Made by a program: the position numbers and the translations under genes. A stretch of DNA of 64,000 nt from Certhia americana (taxonomy: Eukaryota; Chordata; Aves; Passeriformes; Certhiidae): the NCBI GenBank assembly GCA_018697195.1, contig JAGMWU010000028.1:1120521-1184520 (forward strand), given 5' to 3'. Shown one piece after another: positions 20,885 through 32,392 of the stretch. The notes beneath the pieces were generated by a model. That model was not told where the DNA came from. It saw only the letters and a list, made by a program, of their open reading frames with translations, and did not search any database. Each line of letters opens with the position of its first letter. The first letter of the stretch is position 1.

Positions 20885-21030
20885 CTCAGGCCAAGACTGA
20901 TATTCCATCAAAGGATATTTTGGGAATGTGGTTTAGGGGTGGCTATGGGGTGCTGTTGTTGATTATTGGATTGGGGGATCTCGAAAGTCTCCTCCAACCT
21001 GGGTATTCTGCCTTTCTGTGGAGTGCCTGG
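20885..21030 (+). mobile_element. Diverged CR1-like tail (tentative)
   Basis: The ending GATCTCGAAAGTCTCCTCCA ACCTGGGTATTCTG resembles the 3' end of CR1-family elements, with little else aligning by eye. Confidence 0.4.
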
Positions 21031-21104
21031 TGTGACTTCTGCTGTCACAGATTTGAGTTCTCCAAAAATAAGGATTGAGGGAAGAGCAGGAGAGCTGGGA
21101 AATG

Positions 21105-21370
21105 GATTTGGGTGATGGGGAGCTGGGTGGTGAGACCAGGAGCTGGGTGATGGGGTTGGGAATGCTGAGAGCTGGGTGATGGGATTGGGAATGTTGAGAG
21201 CTGGGTGATGGGGTTGGGAATGTTGAGAGTTGGGTGATGGGGTTGGGAATGCCAAGGGCTCTGTGATGGAGTTGGGAATGCTGAGAGCTGGGTGATGGAG
21301 CTGGGAATGCTGAGAGCATGGTGATGGAGTTGGGAATGCCAAGGGCTCTGTGATGGAGTTGGGAATGCCA
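21105..21370 (+). repeat. 30-bp minisatellite
   Basis: About eight to nine units of GTTGGGAATGCTGAGAGCTG followed by GGTGATGGGG, with a CCAAGGGCTCTGTGATGGA variant. Minus-strand open frames over it (repeating a ten-residue HS/SQ-rich pattern) are artefacts. Confidence 0.9.
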
Positions 21371-22297
21371 GCAGACCCTTTCCCAGAGCCCAGTGCTGCT
21401 CCCAGTGGTGTTGGTGCTGCTGGTGGCACCACTCTTGGCATGTGATGGGTGGTTCCCTCCCTCTCCTTTTTGGGCAGGTTCTGAGCTGTTGCAGTTTTGG
21501 GATGAAAATTTCCCAAGGGAAATTTAATTCTCCAGTTGGTCTCTGAACTGGGCAGGGGTGGGTTGGGCTCCCCTGGGCTGGTCCTTGGCATCACAGAGAG
21601 TGTGAACAGCCTGGGTTTGGGCACAGGGACACTTTGGGTGGACTCACACGGACACGGAGGTGGCAGCTGAAACCCAAGTGCTATATAGTTAAAAAAAAAA
21701 AAAAGCTTTTTGAGCTGAGCTGGATTATTTAACTCTAAAAGCCTGAAATATGCATTTCCCTGTGGGGAAGATGCCATTTATGATAACCAAAATACGAGTT
21801 AACAATTTGCCAGAGCAGAGGAAACAATTATCTAACCTTCCACACCCCCACCCTGATAACTAAATGAATTTTCTGCAGAAAGCTGTTGATGCTCGAGATC
21901 CTCCACCACGCTTTTCCTCTTCCTCAAAGGTGAATCTGAGAAGAGGAGGGGAAAAAAGAAAATTTCCTATTCTTTCTCTTTTTTTTGCAATTTCTTTCCC
22001 CTTTCCGGGTGAAATCCTGTCTCAGCAGCATCAGTGCCATCGATGAGTCACAGGGCAAGTGTCACATCTGTGCTGGGCAGGAGGTGACACAGGTGGTGGC
22101 ATTGCTGGGACCAGTCCCTGACTTGGCCAAGGGCATCCAGCCAGGACAGGGGGAGCCCAGGGTCACCTGGGGTGATGCTCCCTGGAGGACATGGCACTGT
22201 CCCCTTCCTGCTGCACCTGGGGACACCCTGGGCTGGGCTGGGGGTGTCTGACAATGGCAGGAGGAGCCCCAAAGGTGATGCCCTAAATCAGGAGGAT

Positions 22298-22592
22298 TCA
22301 GGCATTGTCTTGGGGTGAGGGACATTGTCTTGGGGTGAGGGACATTGTCCTGGATGAGGGACATTGTCCTGGATGAGGGACATTGTCTTGGGGTGAGGGA
22401 CATTGTCCTGGATGAGGGACATTGTCCTGGATGAGGGACATTGTCCTGAGTGAGGGACATTGTCCTGGATGAGGGACATTGTTTTGGGGTGAGGGACATT
22501 GTCCTGGATGAGGTAAATTGTCACTGGATACGGGGAACATTGTTTTGGGGTGAGGGACATTGTCCTGGATGAGGGACATTGTCCTGGATGAA
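22298..22592 (+). repeat. 19/20-bp minisatellite
   Basis: About 15 units alternate between ATTGTCTTGGGGTGAGGGAC (20 bp) and ATTGTCCTGGATGAGGGAC (19 bp). Confidence 0.92.
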
Positions 22593-24854
22593 TGTCCTGT
22601 CCCAGGCTCTCTGAAGGTCCCTGAGCCCCCCAGAGCTGGGAAAGGAGCTGCTCTGCCCATCCAAAAGCTCCTGAGAATCCTGGGCACCGTGAACCTCTTG
22701 GAAGGAATCCTGGAAAGCAGCTGAACTTTTGCTCTGGAAGTTGGCTGAATCAAAAACCGCGTTTCCCTGAGCCCAGCCACGCTCAGCCTGTTGCTCCCTA
22801 CGAGGCAGCACCCAGTGTTTGATTTTCAGAATTATTCAAGTGGTTGTGGCTCGAAACGTGACTGAGGAGAGGGTACACGATGTACCTCTCCAGCAGCACC
22901 TCCTCACTGAGTGTTTTCTGACTCATTTGTCGAGTTTACCGCAAAAAACAATTTTTAAAAATTTTACTTCTGTCAGCAGCATTGCAGGGCTGGGGCTGGG
23001 CTGGAGCTGGAGCTGGCCCTGGCCAGGCTTTCTGCCCATTACGAGCTGCACTAATTAAGAGAGGAAAGAGCAATCTGTCATGGAAAAGCCCTCTGCCAGC
23101 CCTGACAGAGACGCCAAGCTCATGGAAAAAGTGACATCAGGGGTGGCACCTGTAGGGTGCTGCTGGGTTCAGGAGGATGGTGCCAGATTAGCAAAGGAGG
23201 TTTTGGCTCTGGATTGGAGGGACAGGGATTTCTTGACAATTAAATATTGATTTTTAAGGAGCTGAGAACTGCGTTTCACCTTTCCATTGACGCCCAGAGG
23301 ACTGGCTCACAAATTACGTCACTTCAAGCGTCAAGGAAATTACTTTGGTGCAGAGAAATCAAGTAGAAACAATTTCTTCTGCTGCTGAAAGAAGAATTAC
23401 AAGTCTTTGACAGGGGTTTTGGTGAGCCACAGGATTATAAAGGCAGGTGTAACACCCTACACAATCATTTTTGTTTCATGTGGCTGAGTTGTTTTTTGCA
23501 GCTCTTTTCCTGAAGGAGATCAGGAAGGGTTCTTCAGCTGGATGTTGTTATTAAGGCTCAATTCTTCTTTTATGAAAGTATCTAGAAGCATTTCTCTCAC
23601 TCACGTTCTCTGAGGCTCTGGGGACCTGAGAAAAACCATTATCAGGCTCATATCTGAAATGATGGTTTGCCTAAAGCTGCTGTGAAACTGGGGTGATGAC
23701 AAAAAATGGCAAACCAAGGCTGGGCTGTCGAGTGTTATCAGAACTTCTTAGAGAACAAAAAGTGCCTTGAAAGGCACTATTGAATCTGCTTTATCACCCT
23801 GAGATGCTTTACTGGAAACCTGATGTTAAACTGATCTGGGACCAGTCCTTGAGAGCAGGGCGCCCTCGGATCAGAAGAGCTCGATGACGATTTCTTTAAG
23901 GATATTTTTTTAGGATGGAATGAATTATTTGAAATGAATGATTGGGATTTAATTCAGCTGGGTGTGGGCCAGGCTCAGGATTGCAGTAACTCCCAGTGAC
24001 AGCATTGGGGTGCACAGGGGATGGAGCAGGGCTGAGCTCCCCGGGGTGAGTCAGTGTCTTGTCCCCTTGGAGCCTTGTCCCTGTCAAGCTCTTGGGCTCT
24101 CCAGGACCGTGTCCTGTGTGAGTCACTGCCCTCAGCCCTTTGTCTGCAGCACCCTGGTGCTTTCTGCTGCCCTGGAGATGTTTTGTCACCGCAGCAGTGA
24201 CGGCGCTCGGTGACGGCGGTGCTGGCACTGTCCCCATGATGCTGGGGACACTGTGGGCTCCAAGAGGCTCCTTCCTCTGAGTGTTCTTCTCCAGCTGCCC
24301 TGGGGCTGTTCCCTCTGACCCCTGTGGGGCTGCTGCTCACCATAAATTCCCATAAATTATTTCTCGGATAAGTCGATGACACCCAGGGCTGAGTTTTTAA
24401 TTCCTGCACGCCAGGGCAGCTGGCTCCCAACCCTCTCTGCTGCCTTTGCTTGCTCTTTGGGCCCTCAGTAACCTTAGAGTGCCCTGTCACAACGTGCCTG
24501 CCATCAATTCCCGAGGGAGGAGCCCTCCCCCGGTAGCTGGAAGTGTTCCTGGGGAGAGGAAAGTTTTCCCTGCCCCATTCCCAGCGCTGCAGTGCCCGAA
24601 ATGTTTAACTGTGCCCAGAGTGCCTGAGGAAATCACTTCCCATTTCACTGAGCTCATCTGCAGCGTCACGATGCTGAGTTTCAGAAATCCCTGTTCCTTC
24701 TTTCCCCCTTCCTTCTCAGAGCAAAAGAGGCAAGATTTGCAGTTTCATTGAGGGTGTTTTCATGCTGGTGGGTTGATGACAGCTTGGGGAAAGCCACTCT
24801 GGGGTGATTTGCTTCCATCTGGGTTCGGTCCAACCTGTGCTGGTGGCTTTAAAC
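22593..24854. other. Intergenic, no gene recognised
   Basis: I see no tandem array, mobile element end or exon with supporting protein similarity here. It lies in the IL10-IL19 interval and could hold enhancers, but nothing in the sequence shows this directly. Confidence 0.35.
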
Positions 24855-25100
24855 TATCAGAGAGCAGGGCTGGATGGGATTTTGGGAAGAAATTCTTCCC
24901 TGTGAGGGTGATGAAGCCCTGGCACGGGGTGCCCAGAGAAGCTGTGGGTGCCCCATGATCCCTGGAAGTGTCCAAGGCCAGGTTGGACATCGGGGCTTGG
25001 AGCAGCCTGGGACAGCAGGATGTGTCCCTGCCCATGGGACACGAGGTGTGTGAGGTCCCTCCTGACCCAAACCATCCTCAGAACCCTGCTGGTTCCCACC
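24855..25100 (+). mobile_element. CR1-type LINE 3' tail (sense)
   Basis: The CR1 order is clear: AGAGCAGGGCTGGATGGGAT, AATTCTTCCCTGTGAGGGTG, CTGGCACGGGGTGCCCAGAG, AAGTGTCCAAGGCCAGGTTG, GGAGCAGCCTGGGACAGCAG and GTGTCCCTGCCCATGGGACA. The poly-nucleotide end is degraded. Confidence 0.88.
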
Positions 25101-27706
25101 TTCTCTGAAATGAGGCTTTTGGCCATCCCCCAGCTCCATCACTACCATTCCACAGTAAAACCCCAAAATCAAAATATCTCTGGGTCATTCCCCACCCCGC
25201 TGGAGTTTTCCTCCTCTGTGCCCTCGTGCTGAGGGTCCTGCTGATTCTTTTGCTTTGCAGAAGGTCAGTGACAGGACAGAGAGGCTGAGGGACACATGCA
25301 GAGACCTCTACAAGGCCCTGGACCGCAATAATCCAACATTTCCCTCCTGTTCCTGTATCATCCCAGCATCTCTCCTCCACCTCCCCCACAGCCACATCTC
25401 TCCTTTGCCTTCTGGCTCTTGGCTGACCCACCCTGGGTGTCAGTTCAGTTACCAAAAGGAAAAAAAAAAACAAAAAAACCAAAAAGAAAGAAATCCTTTC
25501 ATGTCATTGTGCATTTACATAATGAAGTAAGAACTCCCTGCCTCTTCCCTTGTTTCCTCACCCGGGCTGGGTGTGCACCAGGTTCCTGGGAATGCTGCCA
25601 CTTCCTCTGCTTCCAGAGAAACTTCTGCTGCAATTCCGGGCAGCAGCTGGGATTTGGGGGAGGAAGGTGGGGATGAACAGCCTGGTGCTGTCCCAGATCC
25701 AGGGCAAATCCAACCTCTGGCTGATTTCCAGGGGGTGAGGGAGGCACGGTGGGCACACCTGGGGCAGAAAATCCAGTGTGCAACACCCTGACTAGCCTGG
25801 GCAGAAAACCCATTTGTCTCGTCCTCCCATAGTGACAGATCTCCACTCAAGACTGAGCTTGGTTATCAATAAATTCATTAGTCACCCAGCAGATCCGTGC
25901 AGGACAGCCCTGGCCCACAGGCACAAGGTACACCTGCATTGCAACAGGGACAGGCTGGGGCTGCTGCTCCTGGCAGGAACCCTCTCCAGAGGCTGCCTCT
26001 GGCATTAGAGGGGTGATTTTGCCACCCCAGTGCCCTCTAAGTCCAGCTGAGCATCCCTGCTGGTCGCAGAAACTCCAGGGAGTTTTATGTAGCTGCACAT
26101 TTTTCTTTGCAGACAGAATGAATCTCCCTCCAACGAGGCTCCAGAAACATCCAGACCAACCTCGGAGCCAACAGCACAGGGGGCTGAGGTTTGCACCAGC
26201 ACTGCCACATCCGTGTGACAGTGACAAATCCTGGTCCCCTGGGGCTGAAATGCTGGGAGGAGAACCTGTCTGCTCCTTGGCTGCAGCTGTTTTGCTCAGC
26301 AGGGAAAGCTCATGGTGGGATGAGCACAAATGTCACCGTGCCACTGGGATGGGGACCTCGGGAAGGTGTCAGTGAAATTTCTGTCCTTCTGCAGGGTGGC
26401 AGATTTGGGCTGTGAACTATGATCACCTGAATCACTTGGCACCCTGGAAACCACTTCCTCTGCCAGCAGGGTGGGAGCTGGGTCTTCCAAAACCCCCGAG
26501 CTCGCGTTTCTGCACATCTCCAACACCACAGACACAGGATGGAGCAGTGTCCAGCAAATGGGGAGATTTGGAACAGCATTCCCTCAACCTGGTGGTCGGA
26601 TTCCTTGAATTTGGGACCAGGATTCCCTGAAAGTGTCAAGGGAAGGCTGCTTGTGCCAGGACAATGATGGAGAGAACCTCGGATTTGAGTTTCACCACTT
26701 CTACCAAGTCCATTGCCAAAAGTTTTGGGGGGTTGGGACCACTGGCATCCCATCAGTGATGCCACTGAGCTTCCCATATCCTCTGTGAGGAGCTGGGAAT
26801 GGCCCCTCTCTAGGAGGGGATTGCCAGCATTGCTCCATGTTGGGGTGTTTTGGGGATGGTCCCTAATTTTGGTCAAAAGAAATGGGATTTTCTTTTTCCC
26901 AAAAGAAAACCCACGCAGTGGTGCCAGGAGTTCCCGCCTCCGTAGGTGAGGGAAACACCTATGGGAGAGGGAGCTGGTCCCTTTCACCAGCTCATTAATT
27001 CAACAAATTACAAAGGGAAATGTGTGCTGGGAAAAGCAAGAAAAATCCCAAAAGTTAATCCAAGAGTTATTTCCTCCTGGTACTGGATAAAAACGCCTCC
27101 TTTGGAACTCTCCAGGTCAGTGAGAGAGGTGAACCCACACCCAAGAGCAAGGTGAGACCCTGAATTTATCCCTTTGCTCTATGTCCTTTTGGGTATTTCC
27201 TTGTATTCCTATCTCAGAAATACTTTTTTTTATCAATATCCTTAATTTTCAGTGCTAACAAAACTTGTGTTTGATTTATGCTATTCCAGAGAGAAACTGT
27301 TTTCTTTTGGGATAAGATTTTGGGATCTGTTCCTTTCAGTCAGTTGCCTCCTGTTGCTTCTGTGTCATTAGACTTCAAAAATTTAATTTCACTGTATTTA
27401 TTTTTTCTGTTAACATTTTTTCAGAAGAACTCTGTTTATTTCGATGCATTTTTAGCTGATATCTTGCTTATTTTTCCTTTTCTTTTAGACCTCTTCTGTT
27501 AAATATTTGATTTTATTTGATTCTTTTTTTTTTCCTTTGCTCATGGGGAGCAAAAAAAAGAAACGGGCAAGAGATACTACTGAGTGTAGGGGTTTTAATA
27601 CAGATGTACAAGTTTTATAGAAAATGTGTGTATTTTCATGTGGATCAGAGTTGTGTTATCTAAAAAATAAGGAGGAATATCCTCTTCCTCGGGCAGGTCA
27701 GCTGCC
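25101..27706. other. Intergenic upstream of IL19
   Basis: It contains an isolated exon-like stretch at 25261 (see findings) but no confirmed gene. The IL19 promoter and any 5' non-coding exon should lie near the right end; I cannot place them. No TATA box is convincing. Confidence 0.4.
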
Positions 27707-29212
27707 ATGAGAGGATTCCCTTTTCTCCTCTGCCTCTTCTCCATGTCCTGCTGGGTGAATTTGATGCCGACAGCTGGGGACAAAATCTTCCACTTTGGCG
27801 CCTGTAGGGTTTCCATGAGCATGACAGAGATCAGGGCTGGCTTCACAGCAATTAAAGCCAATATTGTGAGTATTTCCCAGGCCTTAGCGGGGCTGGGGGA
27901 GCCCCTGGCAGCTCCTGGAGCCTCTCTGGAGCTCCATTCCCATCTCCATCCTCTCCGCAGCAATCCAGAGACCCCATCCGGACCCTGAGCATCCTGTCCC
28001 ATCCCCACTCCCTCCACAAGGTTAAGGTAGGTAGCCCTGGCTGGGAGGATCCAAAAAGCAGATGAATGTGACCTTAAGAAGTGCAATCTATCATAAATCA
28101 GTAATTTTCAGCTTTCTCACACCCCAAAGCACTGAGCACTGTCGAGGTCTCAGCCTCTGATATCCAGCTGCAAAATCAGCTGGTTTTCTTCTCTTTTTTT
28201 TTTTTTTTTAATTTTCTGAGACTTGCTGAGGATGGATCTCCTGGAAAATCAGCCTAAAATGATTTCCCATCTATTTTATCAGCTTCAATCAAGCACCACT
28301 TTCTCTGAGTCAAACTGTCCTGCTGTGCTCAGCTACCACAAGCTTCCTGCCAGAGATGCTTTATCCCATAGAGTGACTGCAGGTTCTCCCCTTTGGAAGC
28401 ACTTTTAGCCATTAAATTCATTTTCTAAGTCTTCAGACAGATGCTGCATCACTCACCAGCTCTTCACCTTCTACGTGGACAAGGTTTTCAAGCACTGCAG
28501 GACCGAGGACTCGTTTGTGAACAGAAAAATCAGCAGCATCGCCAACTCCTTCCTCAGCGTGAGGAGGAAGCTCGGGCAGTGTGTGAGTCCTGGCTCCAGC
28601 TTTTAATATTTCATCTCTAAACCAACTTGGGAGGTTTACAAAACTGCAAAATCTCTATTTATAGAAGTGGTTTCAATGGGAATACAAAGCAGAGATCTGT
28701 CCACTGAGAGGTTTGACTATTTGGCCCCTCACTAACAAATTCCCCCGTTGGTCCTAAAGCCTGATATTTATCCTGTCCTTGTGTCTGGCAAGTCAGCTGT
28801 TGTGAGCTAAAGCCTGATTTAGGGATCTGCAGCCTTCCCCACAGTTCCCCAGTATCTCAGTCTATGATGCCCAGCAAAATCAGAAACCGAAATCTTATTT
28901 TTAAAAATTAACTGCCCAGACTAATGAATTAATCTTGTTTTTTCCCAGCGTGAGCAGAACAATTGCGTGTGTGGGGAGGAATCCACGGAGAAATTCAAAC
29001 AAATACTCGCAAACTATGAAGGGGTGAGTTGGTGCCTGAGCCTGGGAATTCACACAGATATTTAAATTCTCTTGATGTCGGGTTGCACTGACAGTCTCTG
29101 CTTACAGAGGATATTCTTTTATATATCATTCCAGCTGAATGTCACATCTGCAGCCATGAAATCCCTGGGGGAGCTGGACATCCTCCTGGACTGGATGGAG
29201 AAATCTCGTTAG
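27707..29212 (+). CDS. IL19: Interleukin-19 (IL-20 subfamily cytokine; five coding exons, 175 aa)
   Basis: A secreted IL-10-family cytokine expected to signal through the IL-20R1/IL-20R2 pair to STAT3 in epithelia. Exons are 27707-27865, 27961-28030, 28437-28582, 28949-29023 and 29135-29212; phases 0, 1, 0, 0 close to 528 nt with a TAG stop. Exon 1 encodes a signal peptide and HFGACRVSMSMTEIRAGF. Exon 3 encodes RCCITHQLFTFYVDKVFKHC and NRKISSIANSFLSVRRKL, closest by eye to human IL19 (YVDRVFK, KISSIANSFL) rather than IL20 or IL24. Exon 5 ends AMKSLGELDILLDWMEKSR, with an NVT glycosylation site just before. The exon 2 donor was set at 28031 and not 28027, because only this keeps frame into the CC motif. 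It is the only IL19/20/24-type gene I find here. Confidence 0.94.
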
Positions 29213-29265
29213 TGCATGGTGTTAATTACCCACGGCTGCAGGGACCTTGCAGAGATGAGAGGGAC

Positions 29266-29271
29266 AATAAA
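29266..29271 (+). terminator. IL19: Polyadenylation signal AATAAA (IL19)
   Basis: A canonical hexamer lies 54 bases after the IL19 stop codon. A second AATAAA near 29852 could serve a longer transcript. Confidence 0.5.
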
Positions 29272-29272
29272 T

Positions 29273-30830
29273 CACTGTATCAGTGCAGCTCCTCAGCAGC
29301 TCCTGCTGCATTCAGGCAAACATGCAGGGCTTTGCCAGCCAGGGACATCAGCAGAGTCTTCATTAAGCTGGAAATAACGAGCTTGATTAAATCAGCATCG
29401 CCCTCGCTGCTACCAAAGGATGCTCCCAGGGAAAACCCACAAGGGTTTCTCTGGGCTGGCAGACATAAGCTGTGATCATGACATAAAATTATTGTTTAAA
29501 TTACAGACATTTTTTGTCTAGGGAATGTGGGGAATGATGCTGAGAGCTGGCTGGGAGGACTCTGGTGCAGCTGATGTTGCATAAACCTGGGCTCGGTCTC
29601 GGCTGCCGCCACTGGTGGATCTGGCTGAAATGGGAAGTACAGGGTGAGAAATGCTTCCAAGAATAGGTCCTAGCAGGTATGTCAGGCCTTAGAAATCCGT
29701 GTTTCCTTTTGAGATGATATTTTCTGCCTTATCAGTAAAAAAGTTTCTGTGCAAGATATGTGGTTGCTGAATAGAAAAAGGTTCTTGAGTGTATTGTGCA
29801 ATTTACTGACACTCAGTAGTGAGTTTTGTGGAAATTGGTTGTAATGACCGTAAATAAACCCCACTTGAAACTGTGCTGAGTCTGTCTGTCAAAATTCTGA
29901 GGAATTATATGATTCTTGCTGGTGAAACTTTCTGAATTCTCTGTGGTATCCTTTTACAGCAGATGCAGTCACTCTGGCATGCCAGGGCTGATGCATCCTT
30001 CCGGGCACGCCAGAAACACCCAACTCAGACCTCAGTGCTGCTAAATCCCCCCAGTTTGTCCCCAAAACTGCATTATTTATGGCTCTGCTCTGTTCTCTCC
30101 CATTTTGGGTGTTGCTGGTACCCACTGCATGCTCTAAATCCCAGCTGGGGGATTTAGATTGAGGGGGATACAGAATTTCCTTGCAGCACCAGTGTCACGC
30201 TGGGTGGAATTTGGTGATTCAGTTTCAAAGGAAAGATCTCTGACTGCTCACTGTTCTCCCTCAGATATTTGCTTGTGCCAAAGGAAAGTTTTCCAGGGCT
30301 TTGATTCTGTTAATTCACCTTCTCATGGGTTTCATTTGTCCAGGTGTGAGGGCACGAACAGGTGAACACATCTCCCCATGCTCTGGCAGTGCTCAGGAGA
30401 GCTGATTTTTCAGCTCCATCACTCTTTTAGGAATCGCAGGTGTCTGGGACATTCCACAATTCTGTGTTGAAGAACAACCCCCGGGAACAATGCTGGGACG
30501 CAGTGAGGTGCCACAGCTCGTCCCTGACCCCAGGAAATCAGCGGGCACCTGGTGAAGGAGCAGGGTGAGTTCCTCATGGATCTTTGCGGGCTCTGGATCG
30601 CAGCTCCAGCGGTTTATTCCACACCTCCAGCTTCTGTCACAATCACTACAGCTCCTCCTATCCATCGATAGCACCCTGTGTGCTGCAGCCCTTCACCTAA
30701 ATCGGGGATTTTACACTTCCCCACCCGCTGCCGGGCACGGCAGGGCTGTTCCCCTCTTGGAAACGAGATGCCAGCAGTGGGAAGGAGCTGAGGGATGAGG
30801 GAGGGCTGGAGGAGGCTCAGCACACCCCTC
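29273..30830. other. IL19-PIGR intergenic, left part
   Basis: No V-type Ig exon, signal peptide exon or cytokine exon is seen on either strand. This is where mammals carry IL20, IL24 and FCMR. Confidence 0.5.
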
Positions 30831-31119
30831 TCTGCCAGTCCCTGCTCCTCTGATGGCTCAGCTCATCCCGGCTGCTCCCAGGGCAGCGCAGGAGGAGCGC
30901 AGCCGGGCAAAGGACGCCACGGGGCAGGCTGAGGAGGAAGAGGATTTGCAAAGGGAGAGCAAAAGGGATTTTCTCCTCTCGGAAACGCGAGCGTTCTCCT
31001 GCCCGCCGGGGATGCTTCGCAGGCTCACGCCTTTCCTGTTGCACCAGAGTCGGGCATTGCCTCCCTTCCAGCGGCTCCGGGAGGGCTCGGAACCGGCCAG
31101 AACCCTCCACGGACCGGTC

Positions 31120-31570
31120 CCGGACCCGGTCCCCCCATGGACCCATCCCGGTCCCCCCCATGGATCCATCCCGACCCCCCATGGACCCATCCTGTCCCCC
31201 ATGGATCCATCCCGACCGCCCCAGGGACCCATCCCGGTCCCCACCATGTCCATCCCCCGACCGCCCCATGGACCCATCCGTCCCCTCCACGGATCAGTCC
31301 CGTCCCGCCATGATCCATCCCGACCCCTGCACGATCCATCCCAACCCCCCCATGGATCCATCCCCTGTCCCTCCGGATCCTGCCCGACCCCCCCATGGAT
31401 CCATCCCGACCCGTTCACAGATCCATCCCAACCCCCCCATGGATCCTCCCTGTCCCTCCCACGGTCCATCCCGACCCACCATCGGATCCAATCCTGACCC
31501 TATTCACACGGATCCATCCCGACCCCCACCTCCACGGACCCATCCCGGCCCCTCCAGGGATCTCTCCCGA
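31120..31570 (+). repeat. CpG-rich degenerate minisatellite (CCATGGATCCATCCCGACCC)n
   Basis: About 20 imperfect units of roughly 20-25 bp, built from CCCATGGATCCATCC and CCGACCCCC or CCGTCC modules, lie in a CpG-rich patch starting near 30840. ORFs are open in several frames on both strands because of the composition. No gene is supported. Confidence 0.85.
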
Positions 31571-31957
31571 GATCCAAACCCGTTCCCCCCGCTCTGCTGA
31601 GAGGCTGCAGCCCTGGGGATGCCGCAGGTGAGCCCTCAGCTCCCTTTGAGGGCTGCCAGGAAGGTGCAATGTGGGTGTGACAGCTGGAGGGAGATGCTGC
31701 CCTGCTCATCCCAACACTGAAAGTCCATAATTCAGGAATTATTTGTGTTTTATCCTCAGAGAAATTCTGGAATCCACAATTCAGGAATGATTTGCGTTTA
31801 TCCCTCAGCCTGCCATTGTAACATCTTCATCATTACAGCTTCCCACACTGCTTTATCTGTGGAATATTCAGCTTTTCCCACCCTTTCTGTACCTCTCTGG
31901 GTGGGCTCTCCTGTGATATCCCACAGACCCTGAGTTCTGCTGAAAGCCACTGGATTC

Positions 31958-31963
31958 TTTATT
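31958..31963 (-). terminator. PIGR: Polyadenylation signal AATAAA (PIGR, candidate)
   Basis: TTTATT on the plus strand gives AATAAA on the PIGR strand, about 430 bases beyond the stop codon. Confidence 0.5.
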
Positions 31964-32392
31964 GCTGGTGAATACAAACACTCCAGACGTGTCTGGCCTG
32001 CAGGTGCTGCCCTTGGGTCAGGAAAGCTTAGAGGAATCAAAAGCATCAGACACTGTTCTAAAGGGTTTTCCAGCTGCCTTTAAAAAAAAATGGGATTTTT
32101 TTTTTTTTTCCCCTCCCACAATGCTCCTTCTGGCCTGTGAGAGCCCAGTGTAGGAACTGGGGCTGCTGCTGGGATGAGCTACTGGAGTTCAGTTTCCCAG
32201 CCCAACCTCCTCACTCAGACCTGCACTTCCAGCCCCGTTTTGGCATCAAACCGTTCCTCCTAAAGCACCACTCGAAGCTGAATTTAAGAAAAAATAAAAG
32301 GTCAAGCTATAGCAAATTGTGGGAGCCACGAAAAGTGTTGCTTGCTTGTGATCCTCAAGGAAGAGCCAGTCCCAGGTGCTGCCACCTTCCCC

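Noticed and set aside
20908..21777. 289-codon minus-strand frame
   Set aside because: Most of it is the 30-bp minisatellite read in one frame; no protein family features.
27961..28026. Alternative donor for IL19 exon 2 at 28027
   Set aside because: It would put exon 3 out of frame with the conserved CC motif; the donor at 28031 keeps the frame.
30853..31600. Long open frames on both strands in the CpG-rich region
   Set aside because: Simultaneous openness in several frames reflects GC-rich repeat composition, not coding.
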